Notes: a model not told the origin generated them from the letters alone. A stretch of DNA of 64,000 nt from Rhodococcus sp. OK302 (GCF_002245895.1 NZ_NPJZ01000001.1:1834501-1898500), one strand, 5' to 3'; numbered from the stretch's first letter, positions 8,398-17,582 are shown. Made by a program: numbers and translations.

Positions 8398-8703
8398 TTA
8401 CTTGCTGACTGTGACGTCCACGTTGTGGATGCCCGAGCCTTCGGGGCTCACTGTTGCAGTGCCGTTGCCCGAGCTGGACAGTGCGCGCACTGTCCAGGCG
8501 CCGGGGGCGGAGAAGAAGCGGAAATCTCCGGTAGCGGAAGCGACGACCTCGGCGGTGAATTCGCCGGTGCTGTCGAGGAGGCGGACGAATGCGCCGCCGA
8601 TGGGCTGGCCGTCAGCTGCGAGGACGCGGCCGGTGATGACCGTTTCCTTCTCGACGTCGACGCCGGCAGGCAGGGTCTGGCCCTGAGTAGGTGCTCCGCA
8701 CAT
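8398..8703 (-). CDS. sseC: SseC-like DUF1416 protein
   Basis: A 101-residue protein starting MCGAPTQGQTLPAG, matching the mycobacterial SseC (100 residues) that always follows the rhodanese CysA2. It has the DUF1416 beta-sandwich pattern: GRVLAADGQPIGGAFVRLLD (26-45), GDFRFFSAPGAWTVRAL (59-75). The exact function is unknown; linkage to sulfurtransferase suggests a role in sulfur handling. The ATG at 8703 follows the cysA stop by four bases. A longer in-frame start upstream overlaps cysA and was not used. Confidence 0.9.
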   Translation of the reverse strand: MCGAPTQGQTLPAGVDVEKETVITGRVLAADGQPIGGAFVRLLDSTGEFTAEVVASATGDFRFFSAPGAWTVRALSSSGNGTATVSPEGSGIHNVDVTVSK

Positions 8704-8707
8704 ATTC

Positions 8708-9541
8708 TTATGCTCCCAATTCGATCGGTGCGCCGACGAGTGAGCCGTATTCGACCCAGCTGCCGTCGTAGTTCTTGACGTTGTTCTTGCCGAGGATCTC
8801 CTGCAGGACGAACCAGGTGTGGCTCGAACGCTCGCCGATACGGCAGTAGGCGATGGTGTTCTTGGTGTCGTCGAAGCCCTTGTCGGCGTACAGCTTTGCA
8901 AGGTCGGTGTCGGACTTGAAGGTGCCGTCCTCGTTGGCGGTGGTGCTCCACGGGATGTTGATGGCCGTGGGTACGTGGCCGCGCTGCTGCGCCTGCTCCT
9001 GCGGAAGGTGTGCGGGGGCGAGGATCTTGCCCGAGAACTCGTCGGGGCTACGGACGTCGACGAGGTTCACGGAACCGATGGAGCTGATGACCTCGTCGCG
9101 GAATGCGCGGATCGAGAAGTCGGGTGCTTCGGCTTTGTACTGCGTTGCGGGACGGGTGACTTCGTCCTTCGACAGCTCGCGTCCGTCGAGTTCCCACTTC
9201 TTGCGGCCACCGTCGATGAGCTTGATGTCCTGGTGGCCGTACAGCTTGAAGTACCAGTAGGCGTACGCGGCGAACCAGTTGTTGTTGCCACCGTAGAGAA
9301 CGACGGTGTCGTCGTTGGCGATTCCCTTGGCCGAGAGCAGGTCCGAGAACTGCTCCTGGTTGAGGAAGTCGCGGCGGACGCTGTCCTGGAGGTCCTTGCG
9401 CCAGTCGAGTCGGACTGCGCCCTCGATGTGGCCGCCGTCGTATGCACTGGTGTCCTCGTCGACCTCGACAAAAACGGTCTTGGGGGCATTGAGGTTCTGC
9501 TGCGCCCAGTCAGCGGAGACTAGGACGTCGGAGCGAGCCAT
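8708..9541 (-). CDS. cysA: Thiosulfate sulfurtransferase (rhodanese) CysA2-type
   Basis: A 277-residue two-domain rhodanese moving sulfane sulfur from thiosulfate to an acceptor thiol. The C-terminal domain holds the active loop CRIGERSSHTW with the persulfide cysteine at C233; the N-terminal domain has the inactive counterpart YGGNNNWFAAYAYW. The HxxGA motif HIEGAVRLDW (38-47) is typical. GGAAGGA precedes the ATG. It lies between the DUF4395 gene and sseC, under the cysteine-rich leader ORF described at 10207-10293. M. tuberculosis has two identical cysA copies; only one is in this window. Confidence 0.95.
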   Translation of the reverse strand: MARSDVLVSADWAQQNLNAPKTVFVEVDEDTSAYDGGHIEGAVRLDWRKDLQDSVRRDFLNQEQFSDLLSAKGIANDDTVVLYGGNNNWFAAYAYWYFKLYGHQDIKLIDGGRKKWELDGRELSKDEVTRPATQYKAEAPDFSIRAFRDEVISSIGSVNLVDVRSPDEFSGKILAPAHLPQEQAQQRGHVPTAINIPWSTTANEDGTFKSDTDLAKLYADKGFDDTKNTIAYCRIGERSSHTWFVLQEILGKNNVKNYDGSWVEYGSLVGAPIELGA

Positions 9542-9604
9542 GGTGTTCCTTCCGGTGTGTTCTTGCTTAGGTCGTTTTTGGTGGAGGTTGGGGGAGAAGC
9601 GTTT

Positions 9605-10075
9605 TCAGGCTGTCGAGGCTCTTCCAGTGTTTCGGAGCCGAGCAACGAGAGGGTAGATCTGGCAGCCGAGGCAGATGCCGAATGCAGCATTGAGCAACGC
9701 GGCAAAGAGCGCGAAGCCGGTGGCGACGGTCCCGACGATCGTGGATCCGGCAAGGAATCCGACGGTTCCGGCCACTGCGAAGACGAAGCCGACGAACTGT
9801 GCGAAGCGCAGTGGCGCAACAGGTTCACGTTCGGTGACGGGCGAAATCCTCGGTGCGACGAGCTTGCCGAAAACCTGTCCGTAGGGGCTTCGCTTGGGGC
9901 CGGCTACCGCGCCGATCGCGAACACGATTGCTTGCAGCGCAAGGAGGACGGTGGCTGCGGGTAGGGAGAACGTCGAGAGGACGAGCGTCAGAACCAGTAC
10001 GGCGGTGGTGACCCAGGCGGCGAACCGCGGGCCACGAACGTCTACTTGCTGGATCTGGGTTGCGGTTGTGGACAT
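9605..10075 (-). CDS. DUF4395 membrane protein
   Basis: A 156-residue protein with about four hydrophobic segments, matching DUF4395 (VDVRGPRFAAWVTTAVLVLT, LLALQAIVFAIGAV, FVGFVFAVAGTVGFLAGS, ALFAALLNAAFGICLGCQIY). The FGICLGCQIYPL motif near the C-terminus, with two cysteines, is conserved and may take part in thiol or sulfur chemistry; members sit beside rhodanese or thioredoxin genes. ATG 10075 was chosen for its GCAGGAG ribosome site; an in-frame ATG at 10102 lacks one. First full-size gene of the cysteine-attenuated operon. Confidence 0.85.
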   Translation of the reverse strand: MSTTATQIQQVDVRGPRFAAWVTTAVLVLTLVLSTFSLPAATVLLALQAIVFAIGAVAGPKRSPYGQVFGKLVAPRISPVTEREPVAPLRFAQFVGFVFAVAGTVGFLAGSTIVGTVATGFALFAALLNAAFGICLGCQIYPLVARLRNTGRASTA

Positions 10076-10206
10076 CGGAAGTGCTCCTGCGCTGGATTGC
10101 ATGGTGCTTGCCTGGACCGAGAATTGTGGACCGAAAAAGTCCGATTCGGTGGAGTGATCACGTGAGCAGAAGCTCGAATGTCAGCGAGAGCCGACGGGTG
10201 TGGTGA

Positions 10207-10293
10207 TCAACAACAGGTACAGCAACAACCACCGAGGCGGCACAGGTCAACTGCGCGGCGTCGGGTGAGCATCAGCTCGTGGCGGGTTTGCAC
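10207..10293 (-). CDS. Leaderless poly-cysteine uORF (attenuator peptide)
   Basis: A 28-codon ORF from GTG 10293 to TGA 10207. It opens MQTRHELMLTRRRAVDL and ends CRLGGCCCTCC: six cysteines in the last eleven codons, five of them in the last six. The -10 box TAAAGT (10301-10306) ends seven bases before the GTG, so the mRNA starts at or next to the start codon. Poly-cysteine leaderless uORFs in mycobacteria act as cysteine-responsive attenuators of downstream sulfur genes. Here the controlled genes would be DUF4395-cysA-sseC. An internal ATG lies at 10272. Confidence 0.85.
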   Translation of the reverse strand: MQTRHELMLTRRRAVDLCRLGGCCCTCC

Positions 10294-10300
10294 GTTCGCG

Positions 10301-10306
10301 ACTTTA
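10301..10306 (-). promoter_or_regulatory. -10 box TAAAGT of the poly-Cys leader
   Basis: TAAAGT fits the actinobacterial TANNNT -10 pattern and overlaps the stop codon of the thioredoxin gene. Seven bases separate it from the leader GTG, the distance expected for leaderless starts. No strong -35 is seen. Confidence 0.6.
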
Positions 10307-10777
10307 CCCCGTAATCGAGGAATTTGGATCGTCGGGCGTCGAAAAAGGCGTGAGCGCATTTCTCAGGTCCGTCGTGGACGGCACTCCGGGCACCCGGAAT
10401 TTCTCGACGAGGTTGCCGTCGAGGATGAAGGTGGTGGGTAAGGAGAGGACGCTCATTTCCCGGGCCAGCGCTGGGTGTTTGTCGATGTCGAGTTCGACAT
10501 CGGTGGGTGGTCGCGGCATGTCGGCCATCGACGTCACTACCTGGTCGACTACGCGGCGCACCGCGGCGCAGGGTCCGCACCAATCCGCGGAAAAATGCAG
10601 GACGACGGGCCCGCCGGTGGACTGCACACCGGCCGCGACAAGGAGTTCGGTCCGGCCCTGGGTCGAGTTCGGGGGCGCCGCTGCGCTGGCGCGAACCGTT
10701 CCGCTTCGCGATTTGAGAAACAGTCCGACGGCGACGACGGCAACAAGGGCGACGAGCAGAATTGTGATCCCGGTCAT
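10304..10777 (-). CDS. Membrane-anchored thioredoxin-like protein
   Basis: A 157-residue protein with an N-terminal membrane helix (MTGITILLVALVAVVAVGLF) and a thioredoxin fold. The redox motif is WCGPCAAVRRVVDQV, and the cis-proline region is LSLPTTFILDG. It probably works on the outer face of the membrane as an extracytoplasmic thiol-disulfide protein. It corresponds to Rv0816c (thiX) by order. Its ATG overlaps the stop of the upstream LmeA-like gene (ATGA, 10774-10777), and the cysteine-leader promoter lies over its stop. Confidence 0.9.
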   Translation of the reverse strand: MTGITILLVALVAVVAVGLFLKSRSGTVRASAAAPPNSTQGRTELLVAAGVQSTGGPVVLHFSADWCGPCAAVRRVVDQVVTSMADMPRPPTDVELDIDKHPALAREMSVLSLPTTFILDGNLVEKFRVPGVPSTTDLRNALTPFSTPDDPNSSITG

Positions 10778-11553
10778 GGGTTCTGAAGTTCCGCGAGGTC
10801 GATGACTGTGTTTTCGGTACTTCCTTCGATCACGATGCGGCCGCCTTCTGCGTAGACGAGATTGGGCTTGACGTTGAAGGGGAGTGACTGGGGATCGATG
10901 GTGTAGCTGAACATCCCCAGGATGGTGGGTTCGAGTGCTGCGGGGATGGAGAAGTCGGCTTCGCCTTCGGGCCCGAAGTAGAGGTTGCTGGCAACGATCT
11001 TGACCTGGCCTCCGTCGAGGACCAGGTTCGCTTGAACGCTGACCGGGGTTTCGACGGGACCTACGGCGACGGTTCCGGTCAGGACGACGGCTCCGGCTGT
11101 GGTTGCACCCGTGCCGCCACTTCCGCCCGTGCCGTCGGATTTGTCGGCCGGTGGTGAAGAAACCTGCAGGTCAGGGATGTTGAGGAGCTTCCCGAGATCA
11201 GTTGCGTTGATACCCATTCTGCCGTCGAGTTTGTCGACGGGGAGTTGGGTGACGTTTCCGTTGATCAGATCGGTGAAGGGGACGGAAACTCCGCGCAGAT
11301 CTGCTTCGACGGTGACCTCTCCGACGATATTGCTCTGAACGCCCGTCGCTCGGATGTAGACGTCCTTGTATTTTCCGCTCAGCGCCTGAGTGATGAATGG
11401 GAAGCCGTTGAACGTGACTTCGGGGTCGGCGTCGAGTGAGGCACCTGCTCGGAGTTCGCGTGAGACGCGGTATTCGGCGTACGCAGCAGCGCCGAAATCG
11501 GCGACCAGTCCGAGGCCGAGGAGGAAGACGATGCCGATGATCAGTTTGCGCAC
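10774..11553 (-). CDS. DUF2993 (LmeA-like) exported protein
   Basis: A 259-residue protein with an uncleaved or signal-type N-terminal helix (IIGIVFLLGLGLVADFGAAA) and a DUF2993 body: FNGFPFITQALSGKYKDVYI (49-68), GRMGINATDLGKLL. The family includes mycobacterial LmeA (Rv0817c), a cell-envelope factor needed for mannan elongation of lipomannan; this gene holds the same place. A Gly/Thr/Ser-rich linker sits at about 138-156. Start GTG 11553. It is the first gene of the lmeA-thiX pair, with a 142-base gap to the divergent glnR. Confidence 0.85.
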   Translation of the reverse strand: MRKLIIGIVFLLGLGLVADFGAAAYAEYRVSRELRAGASLDADPEVTFNGFPFITQALSGKYKDVYIRATGVQSNIVGEVTVEADLRGVSVPFTDLINGNVTQLPVDKLDGRMGINATDLGKLLNIPDLQVSSPPADKSDGTGGSGGTGATTAGAVVLTGTVAVGPVETPVSVQANLVLDGGQVKIVASNLYFGPEGEADFSIPAALEPTILGMFSYTIDPQSLPFNVKPNLVYAEGGRIVIEGSTENTVIDLAELQNP

Positions 11554-11695
11554 TGCACCATTGTGACCGACTCGGGCCGAGGTTCGGTGCGACGGCCCCG
11601 GTACTGTGCGCGCTAATGTAGTGACCGACCAAAAGGGTCGAATTACTCGGGCGTCGCCCTGTCAGGGGTGCACGGGCTACTAGATAGGAGTCAGT

Positions 11696-12448
11696 GTGGA
11701 GTTGCTTCTCCTCACCTCCGACCCCAACCCGGAGGCAGTTCTCCCGGCGTTGGCGCTGCTGGCGCACTCGGTTAGGCCCGCTCCCACTGAGGTTTCCTCA
11801 CTGCTCGAAGCGAGTTCTGCCGACGTCGCACTGGTGGACGCACGCATAGATCTGGCTGCTGCGCGCGGCTTGTGTCGATTGCTCGGAAGCACAGGTTCTG
11901 CTGTACCCGTTGTGGCTGTTCTCACCGAAGGCGGGCTTGTTGCCGTCAATGCGGACTGGGGGTTGGACGACATCCTGCTGCCCGGCACCGGGCCGGCGGA
12001 GGTGGACGCCCGATTGCGATTGTTGGTGGCCCGCAGCGGCGGTGTTGCCAGTCCGGAAGCGTCGGGAAAGATCACGCTGGGCGAATTGGTTATCGACGAG
12101 GGGACGTACACGGCACGACTGCGTGGACGGCCCCTTGATTTGACTTACAAGGAATTCGAGCTGCTCAAGTACCTGGCGCAGCATGCGGGACGGGTTTTCA
12201 CCCGGGCGCAGTTGTTGCAAGAGGTGTGGGGTTACGACTTCTTCGGTGGCACCCGCACGGTGGATGTCCATGTGCGACGTTTGCGCGCCAAACTTGGCAC
12301 TGAATACGAATCCTTGATCGGTACAGTCCGAAATGTCGGATACAAGGCCGTAAGGCCCACGAGGGCCAAGAACGGCACCGCTGCGCCTGTCCGGTTCGAG
12401 GACGACGAGGATGCCGATTACGAATCGGTGGACGGAACGGTGGTGTGA
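11696..12448 (+). CDS. glnR: GlnR-type OmpR-family nitrogen regulator
   Basis: A 250-residue orphan response regulator. The receiver-like half has VALVDARID near 43-51 but lacks the full phosphorylation pocket, as usual for GlnR. The C-terminal winged helix ([49 protein letters not shown]) binds DNA. GlnR activates nitrogen-assimilation genes in actinomycetes, and urease genes are known targets in relatives; the urease operon is 5 kb downstream. Start GTG 11696 has GGAG seven bases before it. Followed at one base by mshD, as in M. tuberculosis (Rv0818-Rv0819). Confidence 0.93.
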   Translation: MELLLLTSDPNPEAVLPALALLAHSVRPAPTEVSSLLEASSADVALVDARIDLAAARGLCRLLGSTGSAVPVVAVLTEGGLVAVNADWGLDDILLPGTGPAEVDARLRLLVARSGGVASPEASGKITLGELVIDEGTYTARLRGRPLDLTYKEFELLKYLAQHAGRVFTRAQLLQEVWGYDFFGGTRTVDVHVRRLRAKLGTEYESLIGTVRNVGYKAVRPTRAKNGTAAPVRFEDDEDADYESVDGTVV

Positions 12449-12449
12449 C

Positions 12450-13349
12450 ATGAGTTGGAGCGATTCACTGCAACCGGATCAGGCTCGGCAAGTGTCGGCG
12501 TTGCTCGACCGCGCCACGGAATTCGACGGCAAGGCGCCGGTGTCCGAGCAGGGGCGTCACGCGATAGCCGGTCGTGGTCCGGCTCGACATTTTGTCGTTC
12601 AGGGCGACGGCGATGTTGTGGGATATGCACAGCTGCAAGCAGGTTCGGGTGAGCACCCGGACATGGCCGAGTTGGTAGTTGATCCCGCGCATCGACGGCA
12701 GGGGATCGGAACCACCCTTGCCGCTGCGGTATTCGACGAAGGGCGCCCTGGCGCCACAGTGTGGGCGCACGGAAACGTCGACGCGGCAAAGGCTTTCGCG
12801 CAGTCGCTGGGGCTTGTTGTGGCCCGCGAACTGCTGCAGTTGCGACGGCCACTCGACGCGCCCCAGCTTCCCGAAATCGTTGTGCCGGAAGGCATTGTCG
12901 TCAGGACCTACGGTGGCAGCGAAGACGATCCGGAGATTCTTCGCGTCAATAGCGCCGCGTTCTCGTGGCATCCTGAACAGGGCGGTTGGACGCAAGCGGA
13001 GATCGATGAGCGCACGGCCGAAGAGTGGTTCGATCCGGCGGGCCTGTTCCTGGCATTCGCAGACACCGATCCGGATACGCTCCTGGGCTTTCACTGGACC
13101 AAGGTTCACCCGCCGGAGGGCGACGAACCCGAACTTGGCGAGGTGTATGTCGTCGGTATCGATCCGGCAGCGCAGGGACGAGGTCTCGGTCGGGTGCTGA
13201 CACTCGCCGGTATGCACTATCTGCGTGATCGTGGTCTCGGAACCGTCCTTTTGTACGTTGAAGGTGACAATGCGGCTGCCCTGAATACATACGAGAAATT
13301 GGGCTTCGGCAGGTTCCACATAGATGTGGCATATGCCCGAAATATCTGA
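12450..13349 (+). CDS. mshD: Mycothiol synthase (acetyl-CoA:Cys-GlcN-Ins acetyltransferase)
   Basis: A 299-residue protein of two tandem GNAT domains. It acetylates the cysteinyl amine in the last step of mycothiol synthesis, the main low-molecular-weight thiol of actinomycetes. The N-domain shows VVDPAHRRQGIGTTL; the C-domain shows GEVYVVGIDPAAQGRGLGRV and GTVLLYVEGDNAAALNTYEK, the acetyl-CoA loops. ATG 12450 is one base after the glnR stop; a longer in-frame start inside glnR was rejected. Length is close to the 315 residues of the M. tuberculosis enzyme. Confidence 0.95.
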   Translation: MSWSDSLQPDQARQVSALLDRATEFDGKAPVSEQGRHAIAGRGPARHFVVQGDGDVVGYAQLQAGSGEHPDMAELVVDPAHRRQGIGTTLAAAVFDEGRPGATVWAHGNVDAAKAFAQSLGLVVARELLQLRRPLDAPQLPEIVVPEGIVVRTYGGSEDDPEILRVNSAAFSWHPEQGGWTQAEIDERTAEEWFDPAGLFLAFADTDPDTLLGFHWTKVHPPEGDEPELGEVYVVGIDPAAQGRGLGRVLTLAGMHYLRDRGLGTVLLYVEGDNAAALNTYEKLGFGRFHIDVAYARNI

Positions 13350-13382
13350 TTTTCTTGCCGGACACGCAGAAATCTCCGGTCT

Positions 13383-13404
13383 GTTCATCCTCCGTTAACC
13401 ATGT
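13383..13404 (+). promoter_or_regulatory. Pho box ahead of pstS
   Basis: Two 11-base direct units, GTTCATCCTCC (13383-13393) and GTTAACCATGT (13394-13404), match the GTTCACC-type repeats bound by PhoP/RegX3-type regulators under phosphate limitation. A -10-like TACTTT lies at 13432-13437, giving the normal distance for an activator site. Confidence 0.75.
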
Positions 13405-13540
13405 GTGGTCCAGCCGGACACCGCGCCCCCCTACTTTTCTCTATGGGCAGCGCCGCGCTGCCTGATGCCGGGCTCTGTGCCTGCATCTCATGTCGCCGCC
13501 TGATCGTGGGCCCGGCGGTAGCGATTTCCGGAGGATCTAG

Positions 13541-14659
13541 GTGAATCTCAAGCGCAGTGGTGCCTTGCTCGGCGTAGTAGCCGTAGGTGCCATGACCTTG
13601 GCCGCATGTGGCAGCGACAACAACGCGTCGTCTGGTGGTGTGGACACGTCCACCTCCACCGCTACATGCGAAGGTAAGGAAAAGATCTCCGCAGCAGGCT
13701 CGTCCGCGCAGAAGAACGCGATGGATCAGTTTGTCTCCACCTACATTGCCGTGTGCAACGACAAGGGCAAGTCGGTCAACGTCGCCTACAACCCCAGCGG
13801 TTCCGGTGACGGCCGTACCCAGTTCATCGCCGGCCAGATCGACTTCGCCGGCTCCGACTCGGCAATCAAGGACGAGCAGGCAGACAAGGCCAAGGAGCGT
13901 TGCGTCGGCGGCGAAGCCTGGAACCTTCCCCTCGTCTTCGGTCCGATCGCAGTCGCCTTCAACATCGACGGCGTCGACAACCTCGTGCTCAACGCGGAGG
14001 TTCTCGCAAAGATCTTCAACGGCGGCATCACCAACTGGAACGATCCGGCCATCGCCGCACTCAACTCGGGCGCAAAGTTGCCTGATCTGAAGATCAACCC
14101 GGTGATCCGCTCCGATTCCTCGGGCACCACCGACAACTTCCAGAAGTACCTCGAGGCAGCGTCAGGCGGTGCCTGGACGTCGGGCGCAGGCTCCGACTTC
14201 ACCGGTGGCGTCGGTGAGGGCGCCAAGGGTTCAGCCGGAGTCGCGCAGGCAGTCAAGTCCGCACCGGGCTCGATCACGTACGTCGAGAAGTCGTTTGCCG
14301 ATCAGAACAAGCTGTCGATGGCCCAGATCAACACGGGCACCGCAGCAGTCGCACTGACCAACGAGACGGCGGCAAAGTCGATCGCCGGCGCCAAGTTCAA
14401 GTCCGACGCCACCGGCGACCTGACGCTCGACCTCGGGTCGATCTTCAAGACCAACGAAGCCGGTGCCTACCCGCTGGTGCTGGCCACGTACTCCATCGTC
14501 TGCTCCAAGGGCTACGACGCCGATACCGCGGCTGCCGTCAAGTCGTTCCTGACCAGCGCAGCCAACGAGGGCCAGGCCAATCTGGCAGAGCAGGGATACG
14601 TTCCGCTGCCTGCGAATGTGAAGGACAAGCTGAACGCATCGATCTCCGCGATCAGCTGA
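13541..14659 (+). CDS. pstS: Phosphate-binding lipoprotein PstS
   Basis: A 372-residue periplasmic-type phosphate receptor, lipid-anchored: the lipobox MTLAAC puts the acylated cysteine at C23. The mature protein has the phosphate-site signatures AAGSSAQKNAMDQF, YNPSGSGDGRTQF and IRSDSSGTTDNFQKYL. Start GTG 13541 has GGAGGA upstream. It is the first gene of pstSCAB and sits behind a Pho box, so it should be induced by phosphate starvation. In M. tuberculosis this position between mshD and phoU homologues holds only phoT. Confidence 0.96.
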   Translation: MNLKRSGALLGVVAVGAMTLAACGSDNNASSGGVDTSTSTATCEGKEKISAAGSSAQKNAMDQFVSTYIAVCNDKGKSVNVAYNPSGSGDGRTQFIAGQIDFAGSDSAIKDEQADKAKERCVGGEAWNLPLVFGPIAVAFNIDGVDNLVLNAEVLAKIFNGGITNWNDPAIAALNSGAKLPDLKINPVIRSDSSGTTDNFQKYLEAASGGAWTSGAGSDFTGGVGEGAKGSAGVAQAVKSAPGSITYVEKSFADQNKLSMAQINTGTAAVALTNETAAKSIAGAKFKSDATGDLTLDLGSIFKTNEAGAYPLVLATYSIVCSKGYDADTAAAVKSFLTSAANEGQANLAEQGYVPLPANVKDKLNASISAIS

Positions 14660-14727
14660 ACCGACACGCGGACTAGTACGGACCGGCCCATGGATCTACA
14701 TTCAAACGTGAAGGAATGTGAGCGCAC

Positions 14728-15819
14728 ATGAATGACGCGCCCATCACATCGACATCTCGTTCCTCCGGCCCCGCAACCAGCGGGGCCGGGGTGGGCGGTC
14801 CGAACGGCACCACGGAGGACACGATTACATCCACCAAAGCCCCTGAGATCGAGCCTTCGTCGAAAGGCGAAGGTTCAGGTTCCGGCAACGCGAAGATCGT
14901 GACGCGTCCGGGCGATCGGATCTTCAGTTCTCTGGCGTCGGGTTCGGCGATCTTCATCACCGTCGTGATCGCTGCGATCGGGGCCTTCCTGATCTGGCGG
15001 GCCGTACCCGCACTGAGCCGCAACCAGGTCAACTTCCTGACGAGCCGCGAGTGGGTCACGCAGGACATCAACGCCATGGCGTTCGGTGTCCTCGACCTCT
15101 TCCAGGTCACTGTTCTCGTATCACTTTTCGCTCTGGTGCTGGCAATGCCGATCGCACTGGGCATCGCAATCTTCCTGACGTCGTACTCGCCCAAATGGCT
15201 GACGCGTCCACTGTCTTACACGATCGACCTGCTCGCTGCGGTCCCGTCCATCGTCTACGGACTGTGGGGCTTGCTGGTGTTCGCTCCGGCAATCACACCG
15301 GTTGCGGTGTGGCTCAACAAAACTTTCGGATGGTTCCCGCTCTTCGCCGACGGTAGCGGTTCCATCACCGGCGGCGGCACGATCTTCACCGCTGGCATCG
15401 TATTGGCCGTCATGATTCTTCCCGTGATCACCGCAGTGACCCGCGAGGTATTCATCCAGACCCCGCGCTCGCAGATCGAAGCCGCACTCGCGCTCGGTGC
15501 GACGCGCTGGGAAGTTGTTCGCACCACGGTCATTCCGTTCGGTAAGTCCGGCTACATCAGCGGATCGATGCTCGGCCTCGGCCGCGCGCTCGGTGAAACG
15601 ATGGCGCTGTACCTGATCCTGCGCACCACGTCGCAGTCGTTCGGCTGGTCGTTGTTCGACGGCGGATCGACCATCGCTTCGAAGATCGCCCTCGGATATG
15701 CGGAGTTCAACAACGACATCCAGGCCGGCGCGTACATCGCAGCCGGACTGGTCCTGTTCGTGCTGACCTTCGTGGTCAACGCTGCTGCCCGCGCTGTAAT
15801 CGCCGGAAAGAAGGACTGA
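14728..15819 (+). CDS. pstC: Phosphate ABC transporter permease PstC
   Basis: A 363-residue permease. A 65-residue polar Ser/Thr/Gly-rich N-terminal stretch comes before the first helix (SGSAIFITVVIAAIGAFLIW). The EAA-type loop contacting PstB reads EAALALGATRWEVVRTTVIP, and GRALGETMALYLIL is typical of PstC. AAGGAATGTGAG precedes the ATG. It lies 68 bases after pstS and four bases before pstA. Confidence 0.96.
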   Translation: MNDAPITSTSRSSGPATSGAGVGGPNGTTEDTITSTKAPEIEPSSKGEGSGSGNAKIVTRPGDRIFSSLASGSAIFITVVIAAIGAFLIWRAVPALSRNQVNFLTSREWVTQDINAMAFGVLDLFQVTVLVSLFALVLAMPIALGIAIFLTSYSPKWLTRPLSYTIDLLAAVPSIVYGLWGLLVFAPAITPVAVWLNKTFGWFPLFADGSGSITGGGTIFTAGIVLAVMILPVITAVTREVFIQTPRSQIEAALALGATRWEVVRTTVIPFGKSGYISGSMLGLGRALGETMALYLILRTTSQSFGWSLFDGGSTIASKIALGYAEFNNDIQAGAYIAAGLVLFVLTFVVNAAARAVIAGKKD

Positions 15820-15822
15820 CCA

Positions 15823-16731
15823 ATGACTTCCACTCTGGACCGCCCCGTCAAGGCGCCCACATTCCAGGGCGTCGGAGCAACCCGCCGCGCCAAGGACGTC
15901 ACCGCCACGATCCTGGTCAGCCTCGCGGTTCTCATTGCACTCATTCCGCTCGTCTGGGTCCTGTTCACCGTCGTCGCAAAGGGCTTGCCCGCGTTGACGT
16001 CTGCAACATGGTTCACCAATTCGATGAGTGGACTGACGGCATCGGCGTCCGGCGGCGGTGTCTATCACGCCTTGATCGGGACTTTGATGCAAGGCCTCGT
16101 GTGTGCGGTCTTCTCCATCCCGCTCGGCATCTTCGTCGCGATCTACCTGGTGGAGTACGCAGACCGAAAGTCCAAGCTGGGCAAGCTCACTACCTTCATG
16201 GTCGACATCCTCAGCGGTGTCCCGTCCATCGTGGCAGCACTGTTCATCTACGCGCTGTGGATCGCGACGTTCGGCTTCCCCAAGTCGGCTTTCGCAGTGT
16301 CCCTTGCTCTGGTCCTCCTGATGGTCCCGGTCGTTATCCGCTCCACCGAGGAAATGCTCCGCATCGTCCCCATGGATCTGCGTGAAGCGTCGTACGCCCT
16401 CGGTGTGCCGAAGTGGAAGACCATCTCGAAAATTGTTCTGCCGACAGCACTTCCCGGCATCATCACAGGCGTCATGCTCGCGCTGGCCCGTGTACTCGGT
16501 GAGACCGCGCCGCTGCTGATCCTCGTCGGCTACGCACCGTTCATCAACTTCGATCTGTTCAACGGCGAAATGGGTACCTTGCCTTCGCTCATGGTCGCCG
16601 AGATGAACAACCCCACCGATGCCGGCACCAACCGAATCTGGGGCGCCGCACTGACCCTGATTCTGATGATCGCGATTCTCAATATCATCGCGAAGCTGAT
16701 CGGTCACTTCTCTCAGGTTCGCAGCAAGTGA
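15823..16731 (+). CDS. pstA: Phosphate ABC transporter permease PstA
   Basis: A 302-residue permease that pairs with PstC. It has six predicted helices; the ATPase-contact loop reads EASYALGVPKWKTISKIVLP, followed by GIITGVMLALARVLGETAPL. The ATG is three bases after the pstC stop, so expression is coupled. A 58-base gap with an AGGGAG site leads to pstB. Confidence 0.96.
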   Translation: MTSTLDRPVKAPTFQGVGATRRAKDVTATILVSLAVLIALIPLVWVLFTVVAKGLPALTSATWFTNSMSGLTASASGGGVYHALIGTLMQGLVCAVFSIPLGIFVAIYLVEYADRKSKLGKLTTFMVDILSGVPSIVAALFIYALWIATFGFPKSAFAVSLALVLLMVPVVIRSTEEMLRIVPMDLREASYALGVPKWKTISKIVLPTALPGIITGVMLALARVLGETAPLLILVGYAPFINFDLFNGEMGTLPSLMVAEMNNPTDAGTNRIWGAALTLILMIAILNIIAKLIGHFSQVRSK

Positions 16732-16789
16732 CGCGGCCTCAGTTCATGTTCGTACGTACATTTTGTAACCACTCAGTAGGGAGCCGGTA

Positions 16790-17566
16790 ATGGCCAAGCG
16801 TCTGGATCTCAAGGACGTCAACATCTACTACGGCAAGTTCCACGCCGTCGCAGATGTGGGCCTCTCGGTCCCACCCCGCAGCGTCACCGCGTTCATCGGC
16901 CCGTCCGGTTGCGGTAAGTCCACTGTTCTCCGCTCGCTCAACCGCATGCACGAAGTGATTCCCGGTGCGCGCGTCGAGGGTTCGGTGTTGCTCGACGGTG
17001 AGGACATCTACGGTTCCAACGTCGACCCGGTGGGTGTCCGTAAGACCATCGGCATGGTATTCCAGCGGCCGAACCCGTTCCCGACGATGTCGATCAAGGA
17101 CAACGTCGTCGCCGGTTTGAAGTTGCAGGGCGAGCGCAACAAGAAGCGGCTCGACGAGGTTGCCGAGCGTTCCCTGCGCGGCGCGAACCTGTGGAACGAG
17201 GTGAAGGACCGCCTCGACAAGCCCGGCGGCGGTCTCTCCGGTGGTCAGCAGCAGCGTCTGTGCATCGCGCGTGCCATCGCGGTGTCTCCGGACGTCCTGC
17301 TCATGGATGAGCCCTGCTCGGCTCTGGACCCGATTTCAACTCTGGCGATCGAGGATCTGATCACCGAGTTGAAGAAGGATTTCACCATCGTCATCGTCAC
17401 GCACAACATGCAGCAGGCTGCGCGTGTCAGTGATCAGACGGCGTTCTTCAACCTCGAGGCAACCGGCAAGCCCGGTCAACTCGTCGAAATCGACGACACC
17501 GAGAAGATCTTCTCCAATCCGACGCAGAAGGCTACCGAGGACTACATCTCGGGCCGCTTCGGATAG
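16790..17566 (+). CDS. pstB: Phosphate ABC transporter ATPase PstB
   Basis: A 258-residue ATPase powering PstSCA. Walker A is GPSGCGKST (37-45), the signature [15 protein letters not shown] near 149-163 and Walker [14 protein letters not shown] near 169-181; [12 protein letters not shown] is the H-loop region. The [19 protein letters not shown]-loop is specific to PstB. Last gene of pstSCAB, closed by a 13-bp hairpin terminator. It takes the place of phoT (Rv0820). Confidence 0.97.
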   Translation: MAKRLDLKDVNIYYGKFHAVADVGLSVPPRSVTAFIGPSGCGKSTVLRSLNRMHEVIPGARVEGSVLLDGEDIYGSNVDPVGVRKTIGMVFQRPNPFPTMSIKDNVVAGLKLQGERNKKRLDEVAERSLRGANLWNEVKDRLDKPGGGLSGGQQQRLCIARAIAVSPDVLLMDEPCSALDPISTLAIEDLITELKKDFTIVIVTHNMQQAARVSDQTAFFNLEATGKPGQLVEIDDTEKIFSNPTQKATEDYISGRFG

Positions 17567-17582
17567 GCCGCTGCACGTTCAT

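Noticed and set aside
15121..16707. A 528-codon minus-strand frame across pstC and pstA
   Set aside because: It is antisense to two certain permease genes; its product is rich in Asp, Gln, Arg and His without domains, typical of the reverse reading of high-GC genes.
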